Position numbers and translations under genes: made by a program
Shown here: piece after piece, positions 50,725 through 63,350 of the stretch
How positions within the stretch are numbered: the first letter of the stretch is position 1
Layout of the letters: every line of letters starts with the position of its first letter
The notes under the pieces: generated by a model
The model's input: the letters and a program-made list of their open reading frames with translations, nothing else
The model's database searches: none
Told to the model about the DNA's origin: nothing
Assembly (NCBI GenBank): GCA_037893245.1
Contig: JBAIAA010000433.1
Span: 1,178,001 to 1,242,000 of the forward strand
Direction of reading: 5' to 3'
From: Crossaster papposus
Lineage: Eukaryota; Echinodermata; Asteroidea; Velatida; Solasteridae
DNA length: 64,000 nt

Positions 50725-52020
50725 AGTGGAACCTATATGAATCAAAGATGGCGGCGCACTAAACTGTAGCGCGCCATTTTACGCGCCATTTTAGAACAGC
50801 AAGTCCACCGCATTCATTTCTTTGAAGTGGTTACTGTATTTTAGGTAAATTTTCATTGTTTTGAGTCCCATTTTTCTCACCAAAGGCCCCAGTAAGTGCT
50901 ATTAAAGGGTGCATGTGACTAAATCAGTGAAAATGACTGCGCGCGAGCTCATTAATTTGTTGTGATCCCTCCGGTAATTTTAAATAAGAGGTCCCTGGGG
51001 CCTATACATTGGACTGATTGTAGAAATAATATTGTGGAAATCAAGAATTGGTGACCCGTGGCTTCCAACTCGGGGGATTTCGTTCACAGAAAAGACCAAT
51101 ACCAGGGTCTATTTCGCATAGAGGCGGGGGGCTACATTAATACCTGGGCCCAGAGCTGGGCCACCAGTTTAGGGGTGGTTTGTGTGGAGGGGAGTATAAC
51201 AAAAATGTATTTGGTCAACCCCCATAAATTTGAAAAGAAAATTGTTCTAGGAGTCTTAATCTTTGATTTCCAGTCAAAAAAATATGGCCACTCTACTCAT
51301 GAGCGTCACCAGGCGGCGCTCTTTCTTTAATTTTTTGTGTTGGTTACAATGAGCGCCGTATTTAGTGTAGTGGAACCTATATGAATCAAAGATGGCGGCG
51401 CACTAAACTGTAGCGCGCCATTTTACGCGCCATTTTAGAACAGCAAGTCCACCGCATTTATTTCTTTGAAGTGGTTACTGTATTTTAGGTAAATTTGTAT
51501 TGTTTTGAGTCACATTTTTCTCACCAAAGGCCCCAGTAAGTGCTATTAAAGGGTGCATGTGACTAAATCAGTGAAAATGACTGCGCGCGAGCTCATTAAT
51601 ATTTTGTGATCCCTCCGGTAATTTTGAATAAGAGGTCCCTGGGGCCTATACATTGGACTGATTGTAGAAATAATATTGTGGAAATCAAGAATTGGTGACC
51701 CGTGGCTTCCAACTCGGGGGATTTCGTTCACAGAAAAGACCAATACCAGGGTCTATTTCGCATAGAGGCGGGGGGGCTACATTAATACCTGGGCCCAGAG
51801 CTGGGCCACCAGTTTAGGGGTGGTTTGTGTGGAGGGGAGTATAACAAAAATGTATTTGGTCAACCCCCATAAATTTGAAAAGAAAATTGTTCTAGGAGTC
51901 TTAATCTTTGATTTCCAGTCAAAAAAATATGGCCACTCTACTCATGAGCGTCACCAGGCGGCGCTCTTTCTTAAATTTTTGTGTTGGTTCCAATGAGCGC
52001 CGTATTTAGTGTAGTGGAAC

Positions 52021-52334
52021 CACTGACCTCTATACATGGACAGATCATCATTGTTTCATTTTGAAGTCGGCATGCGGAGAAGTGCAACATGGCGGACCCA
52101 CGACGTGACTCTGTCAGCCAATGAAATGTCCAGGTGTTGGTACGATACGTATTACGTAATGTTTATAAATACAAAATGTACAGAATAAATCCGCTGTCCT
52201 CCACACCTGGACATTTCATTGGCTCACAGCAGTGACGTCTCGGGTCCGCCATGTTGCACTTCCAGTTCGCGCCGACTTCAAGTGTTAGCACAGCAGAATA
52301 TGGACAATGGTCCGTCCAGGTGTAGAGGTCAGTG
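52021..52334 (-). mobile_element. hAT-like foldback MITE, copy 10 (long, reverse)
   Basis: A 314 bp reverse-oriented long copy, beginning CACTGACCTCTATACATGG. AGTGGAAC flanks it at 52,013-52,020 and 52,335-52,342. It is close to copy 11 except for changes such as CTGTCAGCC and CGCTGTCCTCC. Confidence 0.9.
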
Positions 52335-54274
52335 AGTGGAACCTATATGAATCAAAGATGGCGGCGCACTAAACTGTAGCGCGCCATTTTACGCGCCATT
52401 TTAGAACAGCAAGTCCACCGCATTTATTTCTTTGAAGTGGTTACTGTATTTTAGGTAAATTTGTATTGTTTTGAGTCCCATTTTTCTCACCAAAGGCCCC
52501 AGTAAGTGCTATTAAAGGGTGCATGTGACTAAATCAGTGAAAATGACTGCGCGCGAGCTCATTAATATTTTGTGATCCCTCCGGTAATTTTGAATAAGAG
52601 GTCCCTGGGGCCTATACATTGGACTGATTGTAGAAATAATATTGTGGAAATCAAGAATTGGTGACCCGTGGCTTCCAACTCGGGGGATTTCGTTCACAGA
52701 AAAGACCAATACCAGGGTCTATTTCGCATAGAGGCGGGGGGGCTACATTAATACCTGGGCCCAGAGCTGGGCCACCAGTTTAGGGGTGGTTTGTGTGGAG
52801 GGGAGTATAACAAAAATGTATTTGGTCAACCCCCATAAATTTGAAAAGAAAATTGTTCTAGGAGTCTTAATCTTTGATTTCCAGTCAAAAAAATATGGCC
52901 ACTCTACTCATGAGCGTCACCAGGCGGCACTCTTTCTTTAATTTTTTGTGTTGGTTACAATGAGCGCCGTATTTAGTGTAGTGGAACCTATATGAATCAA
53001 AGATGGCGGCGCACTAAACTGTAGCGCGCCATTTTACGCGCCATTTTAGAACAGCAAGTCCACCGCATTTATTTCTTTGAAGTGGTTACTGTATTTTAGG
53101 TAAATTTTCATTGTTTTGAGTCCCATTTTTCTCACCAAAGGCCCCAGTAAGTGCTATTAAAGGGTGCATGTGACTAAATCAGTGAAAATGACTGCGCGTG
53201 AGCTCATTAATATTTTGTGATCCCTCCGGTAATTTTGAATAAGAGGTCCCTGGGGCCTATACATTGGACTGATTGTAGAAATAATATTGTGGAAATCAAG
53301 AATTGGTGACCCGTGGCTTCCAACTCGGGGAATTTCGTTCACAGAAAAGACCAATACCAGGGTCTATTTCGCATAGAGGCGGGAGGCTACATTAATACCT
53401 GGGCCCAGAGCTGGGCCACCAGTTTAGGGGTGGTTTGTGTGGAGGGGAGTATAACAAAAATGTATTTGGTCAACCCCCATAAATTTGAAAAGAAAATTGT
53501 TCTAGGAGTCTTAATCTTTGATTTCCAGTCAAAAAAATATGGCCACTCTACTCATGAGCGTCACCAGGCGGCGCTCTTTCTTTAATTTTTTGTGTTGGTT
53601 ACAATGAGCGCCGTATTTAGTGTAGTGGAACCTATATGAATCAAAGATGGCGGCGCACTAAACTGTAGCGCGCCATTTTACGCGCCATTTTAGAACAGCA
53701 AGTCCACCGCATTTATTTCTTTGAAGTGGTTACTGTATTTTAGGTAAATTTTCATTGTTTTGAGTCCCATTTTTCTCACCAAAGGCCCCAGTAAGTGCTA
53801 TTAAAGGGTGCATGTGACTAAATCAGTGAAAATGACTGCGCGCGAGCTCATTAATATTTTGTGATCCCTCCGGTAATGTTGAATAAGAGGTCCCTGGGGC
53901 CTATACATTGGACTGATTGTAGAAATAATATTGTGGAAATCAAGAATTGGTGACCCGTGGCTTCCAACTCGGGGGATTTCGTTCACAGAAATGACCAATA
54001 CCAGGGTCTATTTCGCATAGAGGCGGGGGGCTACATTAATACCTGGGCCCAGAGCTGGGCCACCAGTTTAGGGGTGGTTTGTGTGGAGGGGAGTATAACA
54101 AAAATGTATTTGGTCAACCCCCATAAATTTGAAAAGAAAATTGTTCTAGGAGTCTTAATCTTTGATTTCCAGTCAAAAAAATATGGCCACTCTACTCATG
54201 AGCGTCACCAGGCGGCGCTCTTTCTTTAATTTGTGTGTTGGTTACAATGAGCGCCGTATTTAGTGTAGTGGAAC

Positions 54275-54588
54275 CACTGACCTCTATACATGGACAGATC
54301 ATCATTGTTTCATTTTGAAGTCGGCATGCGGAGAAGTGCAACATGGCGGACCCACGACGTGACTCTGTGAGCCAATGAAATGTCCAGGTGTTGGTACGAT
54401 ACGTATTACGTAATGTTTATAAATACAAAATGTACAGAATAAATCCGCTGACCTCCACACCTGGACATTTCATTGGCTCACAGCAGTGACGTCTCGGGTC
54501 CGCCATGTTGCACTTCCAGTTCGCGCCGACTTCAAGTGTTAGCACAGCAGAATATGGACAATGGTCCGTCCAGGTGTAGAGGTCAGTG
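54275..54588 (-). mobile_element. hAT-like foldback MITE, copy 11 (long, reverse)
   Basis: A 314 bp reverse-oriented long copy. AGTGGAAC flanks it at 54,267-54,274 and 54,589-54,596. The host monomer has CTTTAATTTGTGTG upstream, different from that of copy 10. Confidence 0.9.
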
Positions 54589-55884
54589 AGTGGAACCTAT
54601 ATGAATCAAAGATGGCGGCGCACTAAACTGTAGCGCGCCATTTTACGCGCCATTTTAGAACAGCAAGTCCACCGCATTTATTTCTTTGAAGTGGTTACTG
54701 TATTTTAGGTAAATTTTCATTGTTTTGAGTCCCATTTTTCTCACCAAAGGCCCCAGTAAGTGCTATTAAAGGGTGCATGTGACTAAATCAGTGAAAATGA
54801 CTGCGCGCGAGCTCATTAATATTTTGTGATCCCTCCGGTAATGTTGAATAAGAGGTCCCTGGGGCCTATACATTGGACTGATTGTAGAAATAATATTGTG
54901 GAAATCAAGAATTGGTGACCCGTGGCTTCCAACTCGGGGGATTTCGTTCACAGAAAAGACCAATACCAGGGTCTATTTCGCATAGAGGCGGGGGGCTACA
55001 TTAATACCTGGGCCCAGAGCTGGGCCACCAGTTTAGGGGTGGTTTGTGTGGAGGGGAGTATAACAAAAATGTATTTGGTCAACCCCCATAAATTTGAAAA
55101 GAAAATTGTTCTAGGAGTCTTAATCTTAGATTTCCAGTCAAAAAAATATGGCCACTCTACTCATGAGCGTCACCAGGCGGCGCTCTTTCTTTTAATTTGT
55201 GTGTTGGTTACAATGAGCGCCGTATTTAGTGTAGTAGAACCTATATGAATCAAAGATGGCGGCGCACTAAACTGTAGCGCGCCATTTTACGCGCCATTTT
55301 AGAACAGCAAGTCCACCGCATTTATTTCTTTGAAGTGGTTACTGTATTTTAGGTAAATTTTCATTGTTTTGAGTCCCATTTTTCTCACCAAAGGCCCCAG
55401 TAAGTGCTATTAAAGGGTGCATGTGACTAAATCAGTGAAAATGACTGCGCGCGAGCTCATTAATATTTTGTGATCCCTCCAGTAATTTTGAATAAGAGGT
55501 CCCTGGGGCCTATACATTGGACTGATTGTAGAAATAATATTGTGGAAATCAAGAATTGGTGACCCGTGGCTTCCAACTCGGGGGATTTCGTTCACAGAAA
55601 AGACCAATACCAGGGTCTATTTCGCATAGAGGCGGGGGGCTACATTAATACCTGGGCCCAGAGCTGGGCCACCAGTTTAGGGGTGATTTGTGTGGAGGGG
55701 AGTATAACAAAAATGTATTTGGTCAACCCCCATAAATTTGAAAAGAAAATTGTTCTAGGAGTCTTAATCTTTGATTTCCAGTCAAAAAAATATGGCCACT
55801 CTACTCATGAGCGTCACCAGGCGGCGCTCTTTCTTTAATTTGTTGTGTTGGTTCCAATGAGCGCCGTATTTAGTGTAGTGGAAC

Positions 55885-56198
55885 CACTGACCTCTACACC
55901 TGGACGGACCATTGTCCATATTCGGCTGTGCTAACACTTGAAGTCGGCGCGAACTGGAAGTGCAACATGGCGGACCCGAGACGTCACTGCTGTGAGCCAA
56001 TGAAATGTCCAGGTGTGGAGGACAGCGGATTTATTCTGTACATTTTGTATTTATAAACATTACGTAATACGTATCGTACCAACACCTGGACATTTCATTG
56101 GCTCACAGAGTCACGTCGTGGGTCCGCCATGTTGCACTTCTCCGCATGCCGACTTCAAAATGAAACAATGATGATCTGTCCATGTATAGAGGTCAGTG
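55885..56198 (+). mobile_element. hAT-like foldback MITE, copy 12 (long, forward)
   Basis: A 314 bp forward long copy with TTCGGCTGTGC where others have TTCTGCTGTGC. AGTGGAAC flanks it at 55,877-55,884 and 56,199-56,206. It is only 1.3 kb from the oppositely oriented copy 11. Confidence 0.9.
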
Positions 56199-56779
56199 AG
56201 TGGAACCTATATGAATCAAAGATGGCGGCGCACTAAACTGTAGCGCGCCATTTTACGCGCCATTTTAGAACAGCAAGTCCACCGCATTTATTTCTTTGAA
56301 GTGGTTACTGTATTTTAGGTAAATTTTCATTGTTTTGAGTCCCATTTTTCTCACCAAAGGCCCCAGTAAGTGCTATTAAAGGGTGCATGTGACTAAATCA
56401 GTGAAAATGACTGCGCGCGAGCTCATTAATATTTTGTGATCCCTCCGGTAATTTTGAATAAGAGGTCCCTGGGGCCTATACATTGGACTGATTGTAGAAA
56501 TAATATTGTGGAAATCAAGAATTGGTGACCCGTGGCTTCCAACTCGGGGGATTTCGTTCACAGAAAAGACCAATACCAGGGTCTATTTCGCATAGAGGCG
56601 GGGGGCTACATTAATACCTGGGCCCAGAGCTGGGCCACCAGTTTAGGGGTGGTTTGTGTGGAGGGGAGTATAACAAAAATGTATTTGGTCAACCCCCATA
56701 AATTTGAAAAGAAAATTGTTCTAGGAGTCTTAATCTTTGATTTCCAGTCAAAAAAATATGGCCACTCTACTCATGAGCG

Positions 56780-59700
56780 TCACCAGGCGGTGCTCTTTCT
56801 TTAATTTTTTGTGTTGGTTCCAATGAGCGCCGTATTTAGTGTAGTGGAACCTATATGAATCAAAGATGGCGGCGCACTAAACTGTAGCGCGCAATTTTAC
56901 GCGCCATTTTAGAACAGCAAGTCCACCGCATTTATTTGTTTGAAGTGGTTACTGTATTTTAGGTAAATTTTCATTGTTTTGAGTCCCATTTTTCTCACCA
57001 AAGGCCCCAGTAAGTGCTATTAAAGGGTGCATGTGACTAAATCAGTGAAAATGACTGCGCGCGAGCTCATTAATATTTTGTGATCCCTCCGGTAATTTTG
57101 AATAAGAGGTCCTTGGGGCCTATACATTGGACTGATTGTAGAAATAATATTGTGGAAATCAAGAATTGGTGACCCGTGGCTTCCAACTCGGGGGATTTCG
57201 TTCACAGAAAAGACCAATACCAGGGTCTATTTCGCATAGAGGCGGGGGGCTACATTAATACCTGGGCCCAGAGCTGGGCCACCAGTTTAGGGGTGGTTTG
57301 TGTGGAGGGGAGTATAACAAAAATGTATTTGGTCAACCCCCATAAATTTGAAAAGAAAATTGTTCTAGGAGTCTTAATCTTTGATTTCCAGTCAAAAAAA
57401 TATGGCCACTCTACTCATGAGCGTCACCAGGCGGCGCTCTTTCTTTTAATTTTTGTGTTGGTTGCAATGAGCGCCGTATTCAGTGTAGTGGAACCTATAT
57501 GAATCAAAGATGGCGGGGCACTAAACTGTAGCGCGCCATTTTACGCGCCATTTTAGAACAGCAAGTCCACCGCATTTATTTCTTTGAAGTGGTTACTGTA
57601 TTTTAGGTAAATTTTCATTGTTTTGAGTCCCATTTTTCTCACCAAAGGCCCCAGTAAGTGCTATTAAAGGGTGCATGTGACTAAATCAGTGAAAATGACT
57701 GCGCGCGAGCTCATTAATATTTTGTGATCCCTCCGGTAATGTTGAATAAGAGGTCCCTGGGGCCTATACATTGGACTGATTGTAGAAATAATATTGTGGA
57801 AATCAAGAATTGGTGACCCGTGGCTTCCAACTCGGGGGATTTCGTTCACAGAAAAGACCAATACCAGGGTCTATTTCGCATAGAGGCGGGGGGCTACATT
57901 AATACCTGGGCCCAGAGCTGGGCCACCAGTTTAGGGGTGGTTTGTATGGAGGGGAGTATAACAAAAATGTATTTGGTCAACCCCCATAAATTTGAAAAGA
58001 AAATTGTTCTAGGAGTCTTAATCTTTGATTTCCAGTCAAAAAAATATGGCCACTCTACTCATGAGCGTCACCAGGCGGCGCTCTTTCTTTTAATTTTTGT
58101 GTTGGTTGCAATGAGCGCCGTATTCAGTGTAGTGGAACCTATATGAATCAAAGATGGCGGCGCACTAAACTGTAGCGCGCCATTTTACGCGCCATTTTAG
58201 AACAGCAAGTCCACCGCATTTATTTCTTTGAAGTGGTTACTGTATTTTAGGTAAATTTTCATTGTTTTGAGTCCCATTTTTCTCACCAAAGGCCCCAGTA
58301 AGTGCTATTAAAGGGTGCATGTGACTAAATCAGTGAAAATGACTGCGCGCGAGCTCATTAATATTTTGTGATCCCTCCGGTAATTTTGAATAAGAGGTCC
58401 CTGGGGCCTATACATTGGACTGATTGTAGAAATAATATTGTGGAAATCAAGAATTGGTGACCCGTGGCTTCCAACTCGGGGGATTTCTTTCACAGAAAAG
58501 ACCAATACCAGGGTCTATTTCGCATAGAGGCGGGGGGCTACATTAATACCTGGGCCCAGAGCTGGGCCACCAGTTTAGGGGTGGTTTGTGTGGAGGGGAG
58601 TATAACAAAAATGTATTTGGTCAACCCCCATAAATTTGAAAAGAAAATTGTTCTAGGAGTCTTAATCTTTGATTTCCAGTCAAAAAAATATGGCCACTCT
58701 ACTCATGAGCGTCACCAGGCGGCGCTCTTTCTTTAATTTTTTGTGTTGGTTCCAATGAGCGCCGTATTTAGTGTAGTGGAACCTATATGAATCAAAGATG
58801 GCGGCGCACTAAACTGTAGCGCGCCATTTTACGCGCCATTTTAGAACAGCAAGTCCACCGCATTTATTTCTTTGAAGTGGTTACTGTATTTTAGGTAAAT
58901 TTTCATTGTTTTGAGTCCCATTTTTCTCACCAAAGGCCCCAGTAAGTGCTATTAAAGGGTGCATGTGACTAAATCAGTGAAAATGACTGCGCGTGAGCTC
59001 ATTAATATTTTGTGATCCCTCCGGTAATTTTGAATAAGAGGTCCCTGGGGCCTATACATTGGACTGATTGTAGAAATAATATTGTGGAAATCAAGAATTG
59101 GTGACCCGTGGCTTCCAACTCGGGGAATTTCGTTCACAGAAAAGACCAATACCAGGGTCTATTTCGCATAGAGGCGGGGGGCTACATTAATACCTGGGCC
59201 CAGAGCTGGGCCACCAGTTTAGGGGTGGTTTGTGTGGAGGGGAGTATAACAAAAATGTATTTGGTCAACCCCCATAAATTTGAAAAGAAAATTGTTCTAG
59301 GAGTCTTAATCTTTGATTTCCAGTCAAAAAAATATGGCCACTCTACTCATGAGCGTCACCAGGCGGTGCTCTTTCTTTAATGTTTTGTGTTGGTTCCAAT
59401 GAGCGCCGTATTTAGTGTAGTGGAACCTATATGAATCAAAGATGGCGGCGCACTAAACTGTAGCGCGCAATTTTACGCGCCATTTTAGAACAGCAAGTCC
59501 ACCGCATTTATTTGTTTGAAGTGGTTACTGTATTTTAGGTAAATTTTCATTGTTTTGAGTCCCATTTTTCTCACCAAAGGCCCCAGTAAGTGCTATTAAA
59601 GGGTGCATGTGACTAAATCAGTGAAAATGACTGCGCGCGAGCTCATTAATATTTTGTGATCCCTCCGGTAATTTTGAATAAGAGGTCCTTGGGGCCTATA

Positions 59701-60540
59701 CATTGGACTGATTGTAGAAATAATATTGTGGAAATCAAGAATTGGTGACCCGTGGCTTCCAACTCGGGGGATTTCGTTCACAGAAAAGACCAATACCAGG
59801 GTCTATTTCGCATAGAGGCGGGGGGCTACATTAATACCTGGGCCCAGAGCTGGGCCACCAGTTTAGGGGTGGTTTGTGTGGAGGGGAGTATAACAAAAAT
59901 GTATTTGGTCAACCCCTATAAATTTGAAAAGAAAATTGTTCTAGGAGTCTTAATCTTTGATTTCCAGTCAAAAAAATATGGCCACTCTACTCATGAGCGT
60001 CACCAGGCGGCGCTCTTTCTTTTAATTTTTGTGTTGGTTACAATGAGCGCCGTATTTAGTGTAGTGGAACCTATATGAATCAAAGATGGCGGCGCACTAA
60101 ACTGTAGCGCGCCATTTTACGCGCCATTTTAGAACAGCAAGTCCACCGCATTTATTTCTTTGAAGTGGTTACTGTATTTTAGGTAAATTTTCATTGTTTT
60201 GAGTCCCATTTTTCTCACCAAAGGCCCCAGTAAGTGCTATTAAAGGGTGCATGTGACTAAATCAGTGAAAATGACTGCGCGCGAGCTCATTAATATTTTG
60301 TGATCCCTCCGGTAATGTTGAATAAGAGGTCCCTGGGGCCTATACATTGGACTGATTGTAGAAATAATATTGTGGAAATCAAGAATTGGTGACCCGTGGC
60401 TTCCAACTCGGGGGATTTCGTTCACAGAAAAGACCAATACCAGGGTCTATTTCGCATAGAGGCGGGGGGCTACATTAATACCTGGGCCCAGAGCTGGGCC
60501 ACCAGTTTAGGGGTGGTTTGTATGAAGGGGAGTATAACAA
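56780..60540. repeat. Four-monomer echo at 2,576 bp offset
   Basis: A run of private variants repeats at exactly 2,576 bp: GGCGGTGCTC (56,788 and 59,364), GCGCGCAATTTT (56,887 and 59,463), GGTCCTTGGGG (57,109 and 59,685), GTAATGTTG (57,735 and 60,311) and GTTTGTATG (57,939 and 60,515). Markers outside this run match less well, so the clear pairing covers about 56,780-57,960 with 59,356-60,540. Confidence 0.75.
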
Positions 60541-63301
60541 AAATGTATTTGGTCAACCCCCATAAATTTGAAAAGAAAATTGTTCTAGGAGTCTTAATCT
60601 TTGATTTCCAGTCAAAAAAATATGGCCACTCTACTCATGAGCGTCACCAGGCGGCGCTCTTTCTTTAATTTTTTGTGTTGGTTCCAATGAGCGCCGTATT
60701 TAGTGTAGTGGAACCTATATGAATCAAAGATGGCGGCGCACTAAACTGTAGCGCGCCATTTTACGCGCCATTTTAGAACAGCAAGTCCACCGCATTTATT
60801 TCTTTGAAGTGGTTACTGTATTTTAGGTAAATTTTCATTGTTTTGAGTCCCATTTTTCTCACCAAAGGCCCCAGTAAGTGCTATTAAAGGGTGCATGTGA
60901 CTAAATCAGTGAAAATGACTGCGCGTGAGCTCATTAATATTTTGTGATCCCTCCGGTAATTTTGAATAAGAGGTCCCTGGGGCCTATACATTGGACTGAT
61001 TGTAGAAATAATATTGTGGAAATCAAGAATTGGTGACCCGTGGCTTCCAACTCGGGGGATTTCGTTCACAGAAAAGACCAATACCAGGGTCTATTTCGCA
61101 TAGAGGCGGGGGGCTACATTAATACCTGGGCCCAGAGCTGGGCCACCAGTTTAGGGGTGGTTTGTGTGGAGGGGAGTATAACAAAAATGTATTTGGTCAA
61201 CCCCCATAAATTTGAAAAGAAAATTGTTCTAGGAGTCTTAATCTTTGATTTCCAGTCAAAAAAATATGGCCACTCTACTCATGAGCGTCACCAGGCGGCG
61301 CTCTTTCTTTTAATTTTTGTGTTGGTTCCAATGAGCGCCGTATTTAGTGTAGTGGAACCTATATGAATCAAAGATGGCGGCGCACTAAACTGTAGCGCGC
61401 CATTTTACGCGCCATTTTAGAACAGCAAGTCCACCGCATTTATTTCTTTGAAGTGGTTACTGTATTTTAGGTAAATTTTCATTGTTTTGAGTCCCATTTT
61501 TCTCACCAAAGGCCCCAGTAAGTGCTATTAAAGGGTGCATGTGACTAAATCAGTGAAAATGACTGCGCGTGAGCTCATTAATATTTTGTGATCCCTCCGG
61601 TAATTTTGAATAAGAGGTCCCTGGGGCCTATACATTGGACTGATTGTAGAAATAATATTGTGGAAATCAAGAATTGGTGACCCGTGGCTTCCAACTCGGG
61701 GGATTTCGTTCACAGAAAAGACCAATACCAGGGTCTATTTCGCATAGAGGCGGGGGGCTACATTAATACCTGGGCCCAGAGCTGGGCCACCAGTTTAGGG
61801 GTGGTTTGTGTGGAGGGGAGTATAACAAAAATGTATTTGGTCAACCCCCATAAATTTGAAAAGAAAATTGTTCTAGGAGTCTTAATCTTTGATTTCCAGT
61901 CAAAAAAATATGGCCACTCTACTCATGAGCGTCACCAGGCGGCGCTCTTTCTTTAATTTTTTGTGTTGGTTCCAATGAGCGCCGTATTTAGTGTAGTGGA
62001 ACCTATATGAATCAAAGATGGCGGCGCACTAAACTGTAGCGCGCCATTTTACGCGCCATTTTAGAACAGCAAGTCCACCGCATTTATTTCTTTGAAGTGG
62101 TTACTGTATTTTAGGTAAATTTTCATTGTTTTGAGTCCCATTTTTCTCACCAAAGGCCCCAGTAAGTGCTATTAAAGGGTGCATGTGACTAAATCAGTGA
62201 AAATGACTGCGCGCGAGCTCATTAATATTTTGTGATCCCTCCGGTAATGTTGAATAAGAGGTCCCTGGGGCCTATACATTGGACTGATTGTAGAAATAAT
62301 ATTGTGGAAATCAAGAATTGGTGACCCGTGGCTTCCAACTCGGGGGATTTCGTTCACAGAAAAGACCAATACCAGGGTCTATTTCGCATAGAGGCGGGGG
62401 GCTACATTAATACCTGGGCCCAGAGCTGGGCCACCAGTTTAGGGGTGGTTTGTGTGGAGGGGAGTATAACAAAAATGTATTTGGTCAACCCCCATAAATT
62501 TGAAAATAAAATTGTTCTAGGAGTCTTAATCTTTGATTTCCAGTCAAAAAAATATGGCCACTCTACTCATGAGCGTCACCAGGCGGCGCTCTTTCTTTAA
62601 TTTTTTGTGTTGGTTCCATTGAGCGCCGTATTTAGTGTAGTGGAACCTATATGAATCAAAGATGGCGGCGCACTAAACTGTAGCGCGCCATTTTACGCGC
62701 CATTTTAGAACAGCAAGTCCACCGCATTTATTTCTTTGAAGTGGTTACTGTATTTTAGGTAAATTTTCATTGTTTTGAGTCCCATTTTTCTCACCAAAGG
62801 CCCCAGTAAGTGCTATTAAAGGGTGCATGTGACTAAATCAGTGAAAATGACTGCGCGTGAGCTCATTAATATTTTGTGATCCCTCCGGTAATTTTGAATA
62901 AGAGGTCCCTGGGGCCTATACATTGGACTGATTGTAGAAATAATATTGTGGAAATCAAGAATTGGTGACCCGTGGCTTCCAACTCGGGGGATTTCGTTCA
63001 CAGAAAAGACCAATACCAGGGTCTATTTCGCATAGAGGCGGGGGGCTACATTAATACCTGGGCCCAGAGCTGGGCCACCAGTTTAGGGGTGGTTTGTGTG
63101 GAGGGGAGTATAACAAAAATGTATTTGGTCAACCCCCATAAATTTGCAAAGAAAATTGTTCTAGGAGTCTTAATCTTTGATTTCCAGTCAAAAAAATATG
63201 GCCACTCTACTCATGAGCGTCACCAGGCGGTGCTCTTTCTTTAATGTTTTGTGTTGGTTCCAATGAGCGCCGTATTTAGTGTAGTGGAACCTATATGAAT
63301 C

Positions 63302-63350
63302 AAAGATGGCGGCGCACTAAACTGTAGCGCGCCATTTTACGCGCCATTTT
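63302..63350 (+). promoter_or_regulatory. Representative YY1-like motif cluster of the monomer
   Basis: AAAGATGGCGGC at 63,302-63,313 contains the animal YY1/Pho-type site (AAGATGGCGGC) exactly. CGCCATTTT follows twice, ending at 63,338 and 63,350, giving two further CCATTTT cores in the opposite sense within 50 bp. The cluster is present in nearly every monomer, so the window holds on the order of 90 clusters. Binding is inferred from the motif only. Confidence 0.45.
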
